From Lapillicoccus jejuensis (GTDB lineage: Bacteria; Actinomycetota; Actinomycetes; Actinomycetales; Dermatophilaceae): 64,000 bases of DNA. The stretch is taken from positions 372,001 through 436,000 of the forward strand of contig NZ_VFMN01000001.1 in assembly GCF_006715055.1 (NCBI RefSeq), written 5' to 3'. The notes beneath the pieces were generated by a model that saw only the letters and a list, made by a program, of their open reading frames with translations, made no database searches and was not told where the DNA came from. Below, in pieces: positions 1 through 8,329 of the stretch. Position 1 is the first letter of the stretch; every line of letters begins with the position of its first letter. A program made the position numbers and the translations under genes.

Positions 1-123
1 CCCCACCCACAGGTTGACGGTGACGGTCGGGACGGCGTGGTCCTCGGAGACCACGACGCGCAGCCCGTTGGCCAGGGTGCGCGTCGCGATGGGGTAGGCG
101 ACCGTGGTCGCGGTGTCGCTCAC
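1..123 (-). CDS. M16 family zinc metallopeptidase, N-terminal fragment cut by window edge
   Basis: Only the first 41 codons are present; the gene continues off the left edge. Translation from the GTG at 123 gives VSDTATTVAYPIATRTLANG followed by LRVVVSEDHAVPTVTVNLWV. The pattern L-x-NGLRVVVSED-x3-P-x-V-x-VNLWV opens the first domain of M16 (insulinase/processing-peptidase-like) proteases. Their HxxEH zinc motif would lie outside the window, so activity cannot be judged. It follows the NADH dehydrogenase gene on the same strand after about 30 bases, which allows but does not prove co-transcription. Confidence 0.7.
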   Translation of the reverse strand, partial: MSDTATTVAYPIATRTLANGLRVVVSEDHAVPTVTVNLWVG

Positions 124-154
124 GCGCCGACCCTACGCGACGCCTCCGACGGCG

Positions 155-1537
155 TCAGGCGCGGCGCGAGTCCCCGAGCCGCTCCGGGTCCTGGCCCATG
201 GACTCCAGCTGCTGGATGGCCTGCCGACCGAAGACCTGCTGCTCGGTGATCGTCCGCTCGGCGCGGCCGCGCCCGACGAAGCTGACCGCCCAGTGCAGGA
301 GCGTCGTCACCCGGTTCTTGAAGCCGATGATGTAGACGATGTGGACCCCGAGCCACAGCAGCCAGGCGACGAACCCGCCGAAGCGCAGCCTCCCGACGCT
401 CGCTACCGCGGAGAACCGCGAGACCGTCGCCATCGACCCCTTGTCGAAGTAGTGGAAGCGCTCCTCGGTCGGCTGCCCGGCCGCGCGGCGCAGGATCTGC
501 TTGGCCGAGAAGCGCGCTCCCTGGATGGCCACCTGCGCCACCCCGGGCAGCTTGTCGAGCGAGATCATGTCGCCGACGACGTGGATCTCCGGGTGGCCGG
601 GCAGGGTGAGGTCGGGCAGCACGGCGATGCGCCCGGAGCGGTCGGTGTCCGCCCCGGTCTGGTCGGCGAGCTGCTTCCCCAGCGGGCTGGCCTGCACGCC
701 CGCCGCCCACACCTTGCAGACGGACTCGACCCGGCGCACGTAGCCGGAGTCGACGTCCTTGAGCTCGATGCCGGTGGCGTCGACGTCGGTGACCATGCTC
801 CCGAGGATCACCTCGACACCCATCTTCTCCAGCCGGCGCTGGGCGATCTCGCCGAGCCGGTCGCCGAAGGCGGGCAGCACCTGCTTCGCGCCGTCGACGA
901 GGGTGACGTGCGCGGTCGAGGGGTCGATGTGCCGGAAGTCGCGGCGCAGCGTGCGCAGCGACAGCTCGGCGATCTGGCCGGCCATCTCGACGCCGGTCGG
1001 GCCGGCGCCGACGACGACGAAGCTGAGCAGCCGCGAGGCCTCGTGCTTGTCGCCGCGCAGCATCGCCAGCTCGGCGAGCTCGAAGCAGCCGAGGATGCGC
1101 CCGCGCAGCTCGAGGGCGTCGTCGATGCTCTTCATCCCCGGCGCGAACTGCGAGAAGTGGTCGTTCCCGAAGTAGGACTGCCCCGCGCCCGCGGCGACGA
1201 CGAGGTCGTCGTACGGCGTGACGAGGGTGCGCCCGAGGTGCTCGGAGCTGACCGTGCGGGCCTCGACGTCGATGTGGGTGACGTCGCCGAGGATCGTCGT
1301 GACGTTCCTCTGCTTCGCGACGACCTCACGGACCGCCGGCGCGATCTCGCCCTCGGAGAGGATGCCGGTCGCGACCTGGTAGAGCAGCGGCTGGAAGAGG
1401 TGGGCCGTCGTCTTCCCGACGAGGGTGATGTCGACGTCCGCGCGGCGCAGTGCCCGCGTGGCGAACAGCCCGCCGAAGCCGGTGCCGACGACGACGACCC
1501 GGTGACGACCGCCGGCCTGGGTGGGTGCGCTGCTCAT
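155..1537 (-). CDS. ndh: type II NADH dehydrogenase (FAD-dependent NADH:quinone oxidoreductase)
   Basis: A 460-residue flavoprotein expected to pass electrons from NADH to menaquinone at the inner face of the membrane without pumping protons. An FAD-binding GTGFGG loop sits at residues 18-23, and a second dinucleotide-binding VVVGAGPTGVE, for NADH, lies near residue 170. The C-terminal part (about 390-430, WLLWLGVHIVYIIGF and beyond) is the hydrophobic/amphipathic anchor seen in NDH-2. Length fits the family. Start chosen at the ATG giving MSSAPTQAGG, a few residues before the first beta strand. Other FAD-dependent oxidoreductases share the fold, but the C-terminal anchor and the EHLG...GAGQSYFGNDHFSQFAPGMK-type stretch favour NDH-2. 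Confidence 0.88.
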   Translation of the reverse strand: MSSAPTQAGGRHRVVVVGTGFGGLFATRALRRADVDITLVGKTTAHLFQPLLYQVATGILSEGEIAPAVREVVAKQRNVTTILGDVTHIDVEARTVSSEHLGRTLVTPYDDLVVAAGAGQSYFGNDHFSQFAPGMKSIDDALELRGRILGCFELAELAMLRGDKHEASRLLSFVVVGAGPTGVEMAGQIAELSLRTLRRDFRHIDPSTAHVTLVDGAKQVLPAFGDRLGEIAQRRLEKMGVEVILGSMVTDVDATGIELKDVDSGYVRRVESVCKVWAAGVQASPLGKQLADQTGADTDRSGRIAVLPDLTLPGHPEIHVVGDMISLDKLPGVAQVAIQGARFSAKQILRRAAGQPTEERFHYFDKGSMATVSRFSAVASVGRLRFGGFVAWLLWLGVHIVYIIGFKNRVTTLLHWAVSFVGRGRAERTITEQQVFGRQAIQQLESMGQDPERLGDSRRA

Positions 1538-1633
1538 GACACCACTATTCCCCGTCGGCGCCCCCCTCCACCGTCCAGGGTGCTCCCGACCTCGTCACAG
1601 CCGGTGGCCAGGGGGTAGGGGGCGTACCGGGGG

Positions 1634-2986
1634 TCAGGACGGGAAGCGCACCAGCCGCAGGTAGTCGACCACCACGGAGTCGCCGTGGTCGTGGACCCCG
1701 TTCGTCACTCGGTCGCGGGCGGCGGGGTCGGGGTCGGTGACCAGGAGGGCGACGGTGTGCGGGCCGGCCGTCAGGTGCACCAGCCCGCCCGAGGCGTACT
1801 GCTCGACGTGCTGCGGGGTCGGCGCGTAGAGGTCGACGACCAGCGGGTCCCCCTGCCCGTCGAGCTGGAGGACGCCGTCGACGAGCACCTGCACGCGCCC
1901 GCGGTGGTCTCCGGCGAGGGCGCCGAGCTGGAGCCCGTAGTCGGCCTCCGCCGCGACGGGCAGCGTGAGCCGCACCTGCTGGCCCGGACGGGAGGTCGCG
2001 ACCTCGAGCTGGGCCCCGCCGGAGAGCCGGACGTCGCGCTGGACCCCCGCGGGGGCCGAGGCCGGCGTCCGCGCGACGAGGGACTCCCCCTCCACGCGGT
2101 CGGCGCCGGGCCGGTACCCGGCGACGTACGGCGCCAGGGAGAACCTCCGCGTGAGGACCTCGCCGGTGTTGCCCACGGCGTCGACGCCGCGCACCGACAC
2201 CGTGTGCGGACCGGTCGTCAGCGTGGCCGGGATCGGCAGCACGACGCGGCCCTCGACGACCGGGACGACGCCCGGTCCGTCCACCCCGCAGCCGGTGATC
2301 ACCGAGAACCAGGGGTCCCACGAGACCTGGACCAGGGAGACGCCGCGCGGTGTCGTCACGACGATCGACCCGGGGCTGCCGAGGACCGGGTCGCTCGCCG
2401 ACCAGGACGTCGCGGCGGGGGCTCCGTACGGGTCGAAGAAGTCCCCGAGGGGGACGTCGAGGCTGTCGGCCCCCGTCGGGGCCGGCGGGGGCGTCGTGTC
2501 GACGGTGAACCGCCCGGACCCCGTCCAGGCGCCCCACGCCCCGAGCCCTCCGGAGGCGTCGAGGCTCGCCTCGCGGACCCGGAAGGAGTAGCTCCCGTCG
2601 GTCAGCGCCGCCGGGGTCCAGCGCGACCCGGTCCCCGCGACCGTGTCGACCCGCGCCGTCCCGACCGTCGCGCCGGCGCCGGAGCGCACCTCGAACTGCA
2701 GGGCGACCTGGTCACCCGGCGACCCGGTCGCCGTGGCGAGCAGGGTCGGGGTGGCGGAGAAGACGAGGGCGCGGCCCGCGCAGACCTTCTCCTCGACCAC
2801 GCTCAGCGCTGTCGGCACGGCTCCGGCCGGCGCCGCGGTCGCCGGGGTCGCCGCGGAGGCCGCGCCTCCCGCGAGCCCGGCCGCGAGCGGCGCCACCACG
2901 GCGAGCGCCTGGAGCGGACCCGTCACCCGCCCAGCCCGCCGAGCCCACCGAGCCCGTCGCGTGCGCGCGCTTCCCGTCCCCACCAT
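1634..2986 (-). CDS. secreted protein of unknown function, carbohydrate-binding-like C-terminus
   Basis: A 450-residue protein with an Arg-rich N-terminus and hydrophobic segment (PLQALAVVAPLAAGLAGGAA) ending in ASAATPA, a likely Sec signal peptide. The mature part looks all-beta: Ig-like stretches (GSRWTPAALTDGSYSFRVRE, TTGPHTVSVRGVDAVGNTGE) and a C-terminal segment (about 330-450) with RVQVLVDG and a VVVDYLRLVRFPS ending, typical of carbohydrate-binding-like jelly-roll domains. A Cys near residue 69 (EEKVCAGR) may pair with the one in VITGCGVDG. No catalytic motif was recognised. Start taken at the ATG at 2986 just before the signal peptide; GGGAGCGGAC upstream could serve as a ribosome site. 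Confidence 0.7.
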   Translation of the reverse strand: MVGTGSARTRRARWARRAGRVTGPLQALAVVAPLAAGLAGGAASAATPATAAPAGAVPTALSVVEEKVCAGRALVFSATPTLLATATGSPGDQVALQFEVRSGAGATVGTARVDTVAGTGSRWTPAALTDGSYSFRVREASLDASGGLGAWGAWTGSGRFTVDTTPPPAPTGADSLDVPLGDFFDPYGAPAATSWSASDPVLGSPGSIVVTTPRGVSLVQVSWDPWFSVITGCGVDGPGVVPVVEGRVVLPIPATLTTGPHTVSVRGVDAVGNTGEVLTRRFSLAPYVAGYRPGADRVEGESLVARTPASAPAGVQRDVRLSGGAQLEVATSRPGQQVRLTLPVAAEADYGLQLGALAGDHRGRVQVLVDGVLQLDGQGDPLVVDLYAPTPQHVEQYASGGLVHLTAGPHTVALLVTDPDPAARDRVTNGVHDHGDSVVVDYLRLVRFPS

Positions 2987-3034
2987 GTCCGCTCCCGTGC
3001 CCGTGGTCGGCGCGCCGTCCGCGCCGGGGCGACT

Positions 3035-4762
3035 CTAGGGGCCGGGGGCGACACCGGGGGCCGGTTCCGGCTCGCCCGCCGTCAGCGGGGTCGGACCGGG
3101 CTCGCCCTCGCGGGAGCCACCGGCGACGCGCTCGTCGCGGGCCGTGATGACCGCGGCGGCGTAGGTGGCGGCGAGCAGGGGGACGACGAGGACGAGCAGG
3201 GCCGTGAGGACCGGCGGCAGCGGCGAGACGTCGAGCAGGACGCCCCACCCGGCCACCAGGTCCTTCGGGGAGGTCGCGGAGCCGGGGACGAACCACGACG
3301 TCAGCAGCATCGTCCACGTCGAGGCGGTGGTGGCGAGCACGGCGCCGAGCAGGCCCAGCAGGCCCGCGCGCACCCGGCGCGGGGCGCGCGGCGCGCGCAG
3401 CCGCTCGGGCAACAGGGCCGGCAGCCGCAGCAGGGCGACGGCCACGCCGGCCCCGACGGCGGCGGCCATCCCGTAGAGGTAGCGCCCCTGCGCGCCGGTG
3501 ATCGTGTCGCCGGAGCGGCGGTACTCGGCCAGCGAGCCGGCGGCGACGACCCCGAGGACGAGGAGCACGGGCAGGACGGCGACGAGGAGCACCCGCCTCC
3601 GGCCGCCCCGACGGGCCGCCGGCACGAGCGAGCCGACGAGCAGGGCGACCCCGACGGCGATGGGCCAGCCCCACAGCACGAGCGGCGAGGGCAGCGGCAG
3701 GTCGGGCAGGCCGACACCGCCCCAGGTCCGCACGAGCAACAGGTGCCGGAAGCCCTCGAGGAAGTCCAGGACGGTGCCCGGCGGCGCCGGGGTGCGCGGG
3801 TCCACGCCCGCGCCGTTGGTGCCGTCGACCTGGACGGTGCCGAAGAGGAGCAGGTTGCGCAGCCACCAGCTGCCGCCGACGACGCAGCCGCCGAGCACCC
3901 AGGCGATGGTGCCGGCCCGACGCCGTACGGCGTCCCGCCACCCGCCGGGCCCGCGGTCGGCGGCCACCGCCCACGCCAGCGCCACGAGGACGACGAGCGG
4001 CAGGACGAGGGCGAGGCCCTTGGTCCACAGCGCGACGGCGAGGCCGACCCCCACCAGCGCGCCCGTCCGGGTCCCGGGGTCGCGGGTGACGAGCCGGGCG
4101 ACGCCGAGCAGGACGAGCGAGGTCGACAGGAACAGCAGGGCGTCGTTGCCCGCGGACGAGCCGACGCGGGCGAGGTTGGGCAGTGAGAGCGGCACGAGCG
4201 CGGCGACGACGGGGACCCAGGTGGGCACCGCGTGACGGTCGGCGCCGGCGAGGCGCCGCGCCGTGGCGGCTGCGAGGGCGGGCAGCGGCGCGACGAGCAG
4301 CACCGAGAGCAACCGCAGCAGCCACACCTGGGCGTCCCAGGTCAACGCCCCGACCCCGGGGGCGCGCAGCACGAGGGCCTCGAGCCAGTAGGCCAGCGGC
4401 GGGTGCTGCACCATCTGGTTGAGGTTGGCCGACGGGGCTCCGGGCAGCGCGTCGAGCCGGGCGAAGGAGACCCGCTCGTCGCGCGGGCGCGGCGGGAGCC
4501 CCGAGTACGGCGTGATGGCCGGGTCGACGGGGACTCGGGCCACGAGCACCGTCATGGCGTGGCTGATCCGCAGACCACCCGGGTCGTGGAAGGCGAAGGG
4601 CGCCGCGGCGTAGGCGCGGGCCATGTCGACGTGCTCGGCCTCGTCGTACCCCTGCAACGGCGGCCAGAGCAGCGACGCGCCGAGCAGGAGCGCCACCCAC
4701 AGGCCGGTGACCGCCGCCACGGGGCCGGGGCGCCGGCCTCGGTCTCGGGGACGGCGCGGCAC
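3035..4762 (-). CDS. polytopic membrane protein, GT-C/DUF2142-like glycosyltransferase candidate
   Basis: A 575-residue integral membrane protein with roughly ten or more hydrophobic segments. After the first membrane segment comes GYDEAEHVDMARAY (residues 39-52), an acidic loop in the place where GT-C fold transferases and DUF2142 proteins carry their catalytic D/E motif; NQMVQHPPLAYWLEA follows near residue 115. This points to a polyprenyl-phosphate-sugar-dependent transferase acting outside the membrane, but donor and acceptor are unknown. The GTG start at 4762 lies almost on top of GGAGAG, so the true start may be slightly downstream. About 270 bases separate its stop from the start of the next gene's signal peptide region, so the link to that secreted protein is only positional. 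Confidence 0.72.
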   Translation of the reverse strand: MPRRPRDRGRRPGPVAAVTGLWVALLLGASLLWPPLQGYDEAEHVDMARAYAAAPFAFHDPGGLRISHAMTVLVARVPVDPAITPYSGLPPRPRDERVSFARLDALPGAPSANLNQMVQHPPLAYWLEALVLRAPGVGALTWDAQVWLLRLLSVLLVAPLPALAAATARRLAGADRHAVPTWVPVVAALVPLSLPNLARVGSSAGNDALLFLSTSLVLLGVARLVTRDPGTRTGALVGVGLAVALWTKGLALVLPLVVLVALAWAVAADRGPGGWRDAVRRRAGTIAWVLGGCVVGGSWWLRNLLLFGTVQVDGTNGAGVDPRTPAPPGTVLDFLEGFRHLLLVRTWGGVGLPDLPLPSPLVLWGWPIAVGVALLVGSLVPAARRGGRRRVLLVAVLPVLLVLGVVAAGSLAEYRRSGDTITGAQGRYLYGMAAAVGAGVAVALLRLPALLPERLRAPRAPRRVRAGLLGLLGAVLATTASTWTMLLTSWFVPGSATSPKDLVAGWGVLLDVSPLPPVLTALLVLVVPLLAATYAAAVITARDERVAGGSREGEPGPTPLTAGEPEPAPGVAPGP

Positions 4763-4835
4763 CTCTCCAGTATGGCGACGCTGCCTGTGCGACGCGGGCG
4801 CGGTCGCCCAGGCGGCGTCGTGGCTGCTGCTGGAG

Positions 4836-5190
4836 CTACTTCTGGAACGGCGTCTTGTCGTCCGCCGCCTCCGGCGAGGTGTAGGCCTCCTGCTCCACCA
4901 GCTCGAGACCGCCCTCGACCTTGGCCGGCTTCATGAGGAAGACGCTGCGGGTCGACGGTGCGCCCGGCTGGGTGACGTCGAGCTCACCCGGGGCCACGCC
5001 CCCGGTGTCGACCTTGGTCTTCGCCCGGGCCGCGAGGATGCCGGCGCGGGTGAGGTCGCCCGCGTCGCAGGCGGTCGTGAGCACCTCGCCCCAGGTCTGG
5101 CCGAAGGTGTACCCCACGAGCGGGCCGAAGGTCGGGGTGTCCTGGTACGTGGCCCAGTAGCGGCCGGCCAGCGCCTTGACCACCAGCGCT
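4836..5190 (-). pseudogene. 3' remnant of a branched-chain amino-acid-type ABC transporter substrate-binding protein
   Basis: About 118 codons read like the C-terminal end of a Liv-type (Peripla_BP_6) binding protein: ALVVKALAGRYWATYQDTPT, then GYTFGQTWGEVLTTACDAGDLTRAGILAA, KTKVDTGGVAPGELDVTQPG, RSVFLMKP and VEQEAYTSP. These match the family's last lobe (GYxxGQ, ACxAGDLTRxG, PxTRxVY). No start codon with family-like sequence exists upstream: beyond about 5190 the reading frame turns into low-complexity Arg/Pro translation, so the first two thirds, including the signal peptide, are gone. It ends with a normal TAG. Most likely a deletion or replacement scar. The 5' boundary is approximate. Confidence 0.7.
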
Positions 5191-5316
5191 CGTGAGCTGG
5201 GTGACGGCCAGCGGCTCGTGAGGTGACGCGCGTCTCGTCCGTCCCCGGGGGTCCGCGGGACTGACCGGCCCTCGACCGGGTAGTCCACCGCCTCGCCCGC
5301 CGTCCGAAGGAGCCCC

Positions 5317-6069
5317 GTGAGCACCACCCACCCCAGTCCATCCTGTTCGCCCGAGGTGGCGGATCTGCCTGTGCGGCAACGCGACTGGGCGCGGTCGGGA
5401 CTGGCCGAGGCGCCCGACGCAGAGGTCCGGGCGACCCTCGAGGAGATGGTGCTGCACCCGGACTACCCGTGCCTGGGCGCCCGCTCGGTGTTCCGCCGCG
5501 AGGGTCTGCGGCACGTCGTCCTCGACGACCTCGACGACCCGGCGGTCGTCCCGGTGCTCACGCGGCAGCTCGCCGCCTTCGAGCGCGAGGTCGTGCCCAC
5601 CCCCGGCTTCCACAGCTTCATGGCCACCTTCCGCGGCCCGGTGCACACCGACGAGGCCGCGTTCGAGCGCTCGCTCTTCACGCTGCTGCAGCGACTGCAC
5701 GACAACGACGAGGCACCCTGGGCCCCCGGCGTGGGGTCGGACCCGGCCGACCCGCACTTCGCCTTCAGCGTGGGCGGGGCGGCGTACTTCGTCGTCGGGC
5801 TGCACCCGGCGGCGTCGCGCGTGGCCCGCCGCGCCCCGCTGCCGACCGTCGTGCTCAACCCGCACGAGCAGTTCGAGCAGCTGCGTCGCGACGGCCGGTT
5901 CGAGGGGATGCGCTCGCGGATCCGCGCCCGGGACGAGAGCCTGCAGGGCAGCGTCAACCCGATGGTCGCCGACCACGGCGACTCGAGCGAGGTGCACCAG
6001 TACTCGGGGCGGTTCCACGGCCCGGAGTGGGTACCGCCCCTGGACATCGACGGAAGGACCTCCGCATGA
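5317..6069 (+). CDS. YqcI/YcgG family protein (GntA-like heme-dependent N-hydroxylase candidate)
   Basis: A 250-residue protein of the YqcI/YcgG family. Recognisable stretches are HPDYPCLGARSVFRR near residue 48, PGFHSFMATFRGP near 92, HFAFSVGGAAYFVVGLHPAA near 146 and NPHEQFEQLRRDGRFEGMR near 186. The characterised member GntA N-hydroxylates a guanidine-containing intermediate of guanitoxin using heme; the substrate here is unknown. The GTG start is preceded by GAAGGAG at 5306-5312 with good spacing. Its TGA overlaps the ATG of the DUF1989 gene (ATGA), so the two are translationally coupled and probably act on the same small molecule. Cytoplasmic; no signal peptide. Confidence 0.8.
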   Translation: MSTTHPSPSCSPEVADLPVRQRDWARSGLAEAPDAEVRATLEEMVLHPDYPCLGARSVFRREGLRHVVLDDLDDPAVVPVLTRQLAAFEREVVPTPGFHSFMATFRGPVHTDEAAFERSLFTLLQRLHDNDEAPWAPGVGSDPADPHFAFSVGGAAYFVVGLHPAASRVARRAPLPTVVLNPHEQFEQLRRDGRFEGMRSRIRARDESLQGSVNPMVADHGDSSEVHQYSGRFHGPEWVPPLDIDGRTSA

Positions 6070-6683
6070 CCGACGCACCCGCCGACGGCTTCCGCCGGCT
6101 CGCCCCGCAGACCGGGACGGCGTTCCTGCTGCCGCGCGGGGCCCGGCTCACCGTCGTCGACCCGACGGGTGAGCAGGTCGCCGACGTCTTCGCCGTCATG
6201 GCCGACGACCGCCGCGAGTGGTTCTCCTCCGGCCGCACCATCGACTACGCGAACTCGACCACGGTGACGACGGGCAGCCTGCTCTACAGCAACCGCAGCC
6301 GGGTCATGGCGGTCGTCGAGGAGGACACCTGCGGTCACCACGACCTCCTCCTGACGCCGTGCTCGCAGCAGACCTTCGACCTGCTCTACCCCGACCTGGA
6401 CGGGGCGGAGCACCCGAGCTGCTTCGCCAACCTCGCCGGTGCCATGGCGGGGTACGACGTCCCGCCGGACACGATCTCGACGACGCTCAACGTCTTCATG
6501 AACGTCTGGACCGAGCGCGACGGAACGCTGCACATCGACCCGCCGACGTCGGTCGCCGGCGACCGGCTCGTGCTGCGCGCCGAGGCCGACCTCGTCGTCG
6601 GCCTCACGGCGTGCTCGGCGGAGAAGTCGAACAACGGGGTGTGCAAGCCGATCGACTACCGGGTCACCCCGGCGGGCGGCTGA
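6066..6683 (+). CDS. DUF1989 / urea carboxylase-associated family protein
   Basis: A 205-residue protein of the family that includes urea-carboxylase-associated proteins and the carboxyguanidine deiminase subunits CgdA/CgdB. Typical features: DPTGEQVADVFAV near residue 35, SSGRTIDYANST near 57, and the metal-ligand-like CGHHDLLLTPCS near 89. LNVFMNVWTERDG, DRLVLRAEADLVVGLTACSAE and a final NNGVCKPIDYRV follow. It starts on the ATG that overlaps the stop of the YqcI/YcgG gene. Family knowledge suggests hydrolysis or deimination of a carboxylated, ureido or guanidino compound. Neither a urea/guanidine carboxylase nor an allophanate hydrolase is nearby, so the substrate is open. Confidence 0.82.
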   Translation: MTDAPADGFRRLAPQTGTAFLLPRGARLTVVDPTGEQVADVFAVMADDRREWFSSGRTIDYANSTTVTTGSLLYSNRSRVMAVVEEDTCGHHDLLLTPCSQQTFDLLYPDLDGAEHPSCFANLAGAMAGYDVPPDTISTTLNVFMNVWTERDGTLHIDPPTSVAGDRLVLRAEADLVVGLTACSAEKSNNGVCKPIDYRVTPAGG

Positions 6684-6702
6684 GGCGGGTCGCCGTACGG
6701 CG

Positions 6703-7500
6703 TCACGCCAGGTGCGGGGTGAGGAACCGCACCGCGGTCGGGGCGGTGGCGCGCCAGTACGCCGTCGTGTGACCGCCGGGCGTGAAGCGCGAGGCCGGCG
6801 GCGGGGTGGAGCCGTCGACGAAGGCGTGGTCGGCCCTGACGAACGGGTCGCTGTCACCGCACGCGACGAGCAGGGGGACGCGGGCCAGCACCGGTCGCAG
6901 GGCGAAGACGTCGTGCGCCCGGAAGTCCTCGGCGTCGTCGAAGGCGCCGGGCGCGCTGTCGCCGGGGGCCGTCCACAGGGCGGCGCTCATCGTCGCGACG
7001 GCCCGCACCCGGCCTCGCAGCAGCGTCGCGGCCAGCAGCAGGGCGCCGTACCCGCCCATGGACCAGCCGAGCAGGGCGAGCCGCGAGGGATCGAGGCCGG
7101 CGTCGGCGAGCCGCGGCAGCAGCTCGGTCGCGACCATGGTCCCGGCGTCGACCCCGTCGCGGCGGTGGTGGAAGTAGGTCCCTCCCCCGTCGACGGAGAC
7201 GACGGCCACCGGGAGGTCGCCGCGCGCGCCGGGCAGGTCGAGCGCGTCGAAGGCGTCGGTGTGGTTCCCGCCCTTGCCATGCAGCGCGAGCAGGACCGGC
7301 GGGCGCGCCGTCCCCGGCGCGGACGGCCGGCTGACCGCCCAGGTGACGTCGTCCCGCACCGCCGACGAGCGGAAGGTGCGGGTCTCGACGGCGGCCGTAC
7401 CCCTGGCCCGCAGGGCCACCGCGGCTCCGCCGGCGAGCAGCGCCGCGCCCGCCGACCCGGTGAGGACGGCGCGCCGGGTGGGCCGGGGGGCGGTGGCCAC
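6703..7500 (-). CDS. Tat-exported alpha/beta hydrolase (esterase-like)
   Basis: A 265-residue alpha/beta hydrolase. The N-terminus PRPTRRAVLTGSAGAALLAG has a twin-arginine motif (TRRAVL) and hydrophobic core, so it is probably exported folded by Tat. LALHGKGGNHTDAF near residue 70 is the oxyanion-hole region, GWSMGGYG near 145 carries the nucleophile Ser, GDSDPFV near 215 the acid, and GGHTTAYW near the end the His. The pattern resembles esterase-D/feruloyl-esterase-like enzymes. It starts with GTG 3 bases after the stop of the small membrane protein gene upstream, so the two form an operon. It converges on the DUF1989 gene. Confidence 0.82.
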   Translation of the reverse strand: MATAPRPTRRAVLTGSAGAALLAGGAAVALRARGTAAVETRTFRSSAVRDDVTWAVSRPSAPGTARPPVLLALHGKGGNHTDAFDALDLPGARGDLPVAVVSVDGGGTYFHHRRDGVDAGTMVATELLPRLADAGLDPSRLALLGWSMGGYGALLLAATLLRGRVRAVATMSAALWTAPGDSAPGAFDDAEDFRAHDVFALRPVLARVPLLVACGDSDPFVRADHAFVDGSTPPPASRFTPGGHTTAYWRATAPTAVRFLTPHLA

Positions 7501-7503
7501 GGG

Positions 7504-7662
7504 TCAGTCCTGAGCCGGTGCGAACAGCCCGCGCAGGGCCTCGCCGTCACCGCCGGAGGCCGTGACCGCGTGCGTGCCGTAGACCAGCACGAGCAGCCAG
7601 TAGCCGAGCAGCGTCAGGGCGAGCAGGACCACGAGCGCCGTGATCCTCCACCGTCGCGTCAT
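7504..7662 (-). CDS. small single-pass membrane protein
   Basis: A 52-codon gene: MTRRWRITALVVLLALTLLG is followed by YWLLVLVYGTHAV and a short polar tail ending FAPAQD. It is one long transmembrane segment with a positive N-terminus, so N-in/C-out topology is expected. GAGAGG lies 5-10 bases before the ATG. The stop is 3 bases from the GTG of the Tat esterase gene, so co-expression is likely and the small protein may assist that enzyme; this is inference only. No family recognised. Confidence 0.6.
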   Translation of the reverse strand: MTRRWRITALVVLLALTLLGYWLLVLVYGTHAVTASGGDGEALRGLFAPAQD

Positions 7663-7813
7663 CGGGACCTCTCGCCTCGAGCGCGGACGGACCCCTCCGG
7701 CCCCCCATCGCCGCGAGGAGCCTAGGGCCGCGGCGGGTCGGTCGTGACCGCTTCCGCTCCGCGCGAACGGAACCCGTCCCGTTGGCCCGTTTCGTCACCG
7801 GCGACGGGCGTCG

Positions 7814-8329
7814 TCACCAGCGTTCGAGGTGCACCACGTCGGCGTAGGCGCGGCGGTCGGGGCGCGTGATGACCGCCAGAGGCCGTCCGGCGGGGTGACC
7901 CAGCGACAGCATGAACGCGAGGAACCGGCCGTCGGGGAAGCCCAGGACCTCCTGGGCCGCGGCCTGGTCCTGGGCGGCGGAGTGCGCGGTTCCGATGCCG
8001 AGGTCTGCCGCCACCAGGGCCATGAGCATGGTGGCCTGGCCGAGATCGAACGCCAGGATCGAGCGCTGCTCGTCGTCGGCCGGCACCAGCGCGACGAGCG
8101 CCACGGCGGCCTGGGCGCCCGCGACGTGCCCGGCCCCCTGCCGGACCGTCGAGAGCGCGCGGAGCCGGTCGCGGTCCCGGACGAGGACGAAGTCCCACGG
8201 CTGCAGGTTGCCCGCGGACGGCGCGCGGCGACCGGCCTCCAGGACGCGCTCGAGGTCGGCGTCGTGCAGCGGGGTGTCACGGAACTCGCGGACGTCGCGT
8301 CGGGCCCGCACCGCATCCCAGGTCTCCAT
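7814..8329 (-). CDS. nitroreductase family protein
   Basis: A 171-residue FMN-dependent nitroreductase-like protein beginning METWDAVRARRDVREFRDTP, the usual N-terminus with the RR-x-x-R-x-F FMN-phosphate motif. RRAPSAGNLQPWDFVLV (near residue 34) is the substrate/flavin loop, LGIGTAHSA near 110 the Gly-rich flavin contact, and LSLGHP near 145 the C-terminal motif. It is short but within range for the small class. Start chosen at the ATG at 8329 because homology begins exactly there and GGGAGGA lies about 10 bases upstream. The same frame stays open to 8593, but that extension is Pro/Gly-rich near the junction and unlike the family. Confidence 0.82.
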   Translation of the reverse strand: METWDAVRARRDVREFRDTPLHDADLERVLEAGRRAPSAGNLQPWDFVLVRDRDRLRALSTVRQGAGHVAGAQAAVALVALVPADDEQRSILAFDLGQATMLMALVAADLGIGTAHSAAQDQAAAQEVLGFPDGRFLAFMLSLGHPAGRPLAVITRPDRRAYADVVHLERW

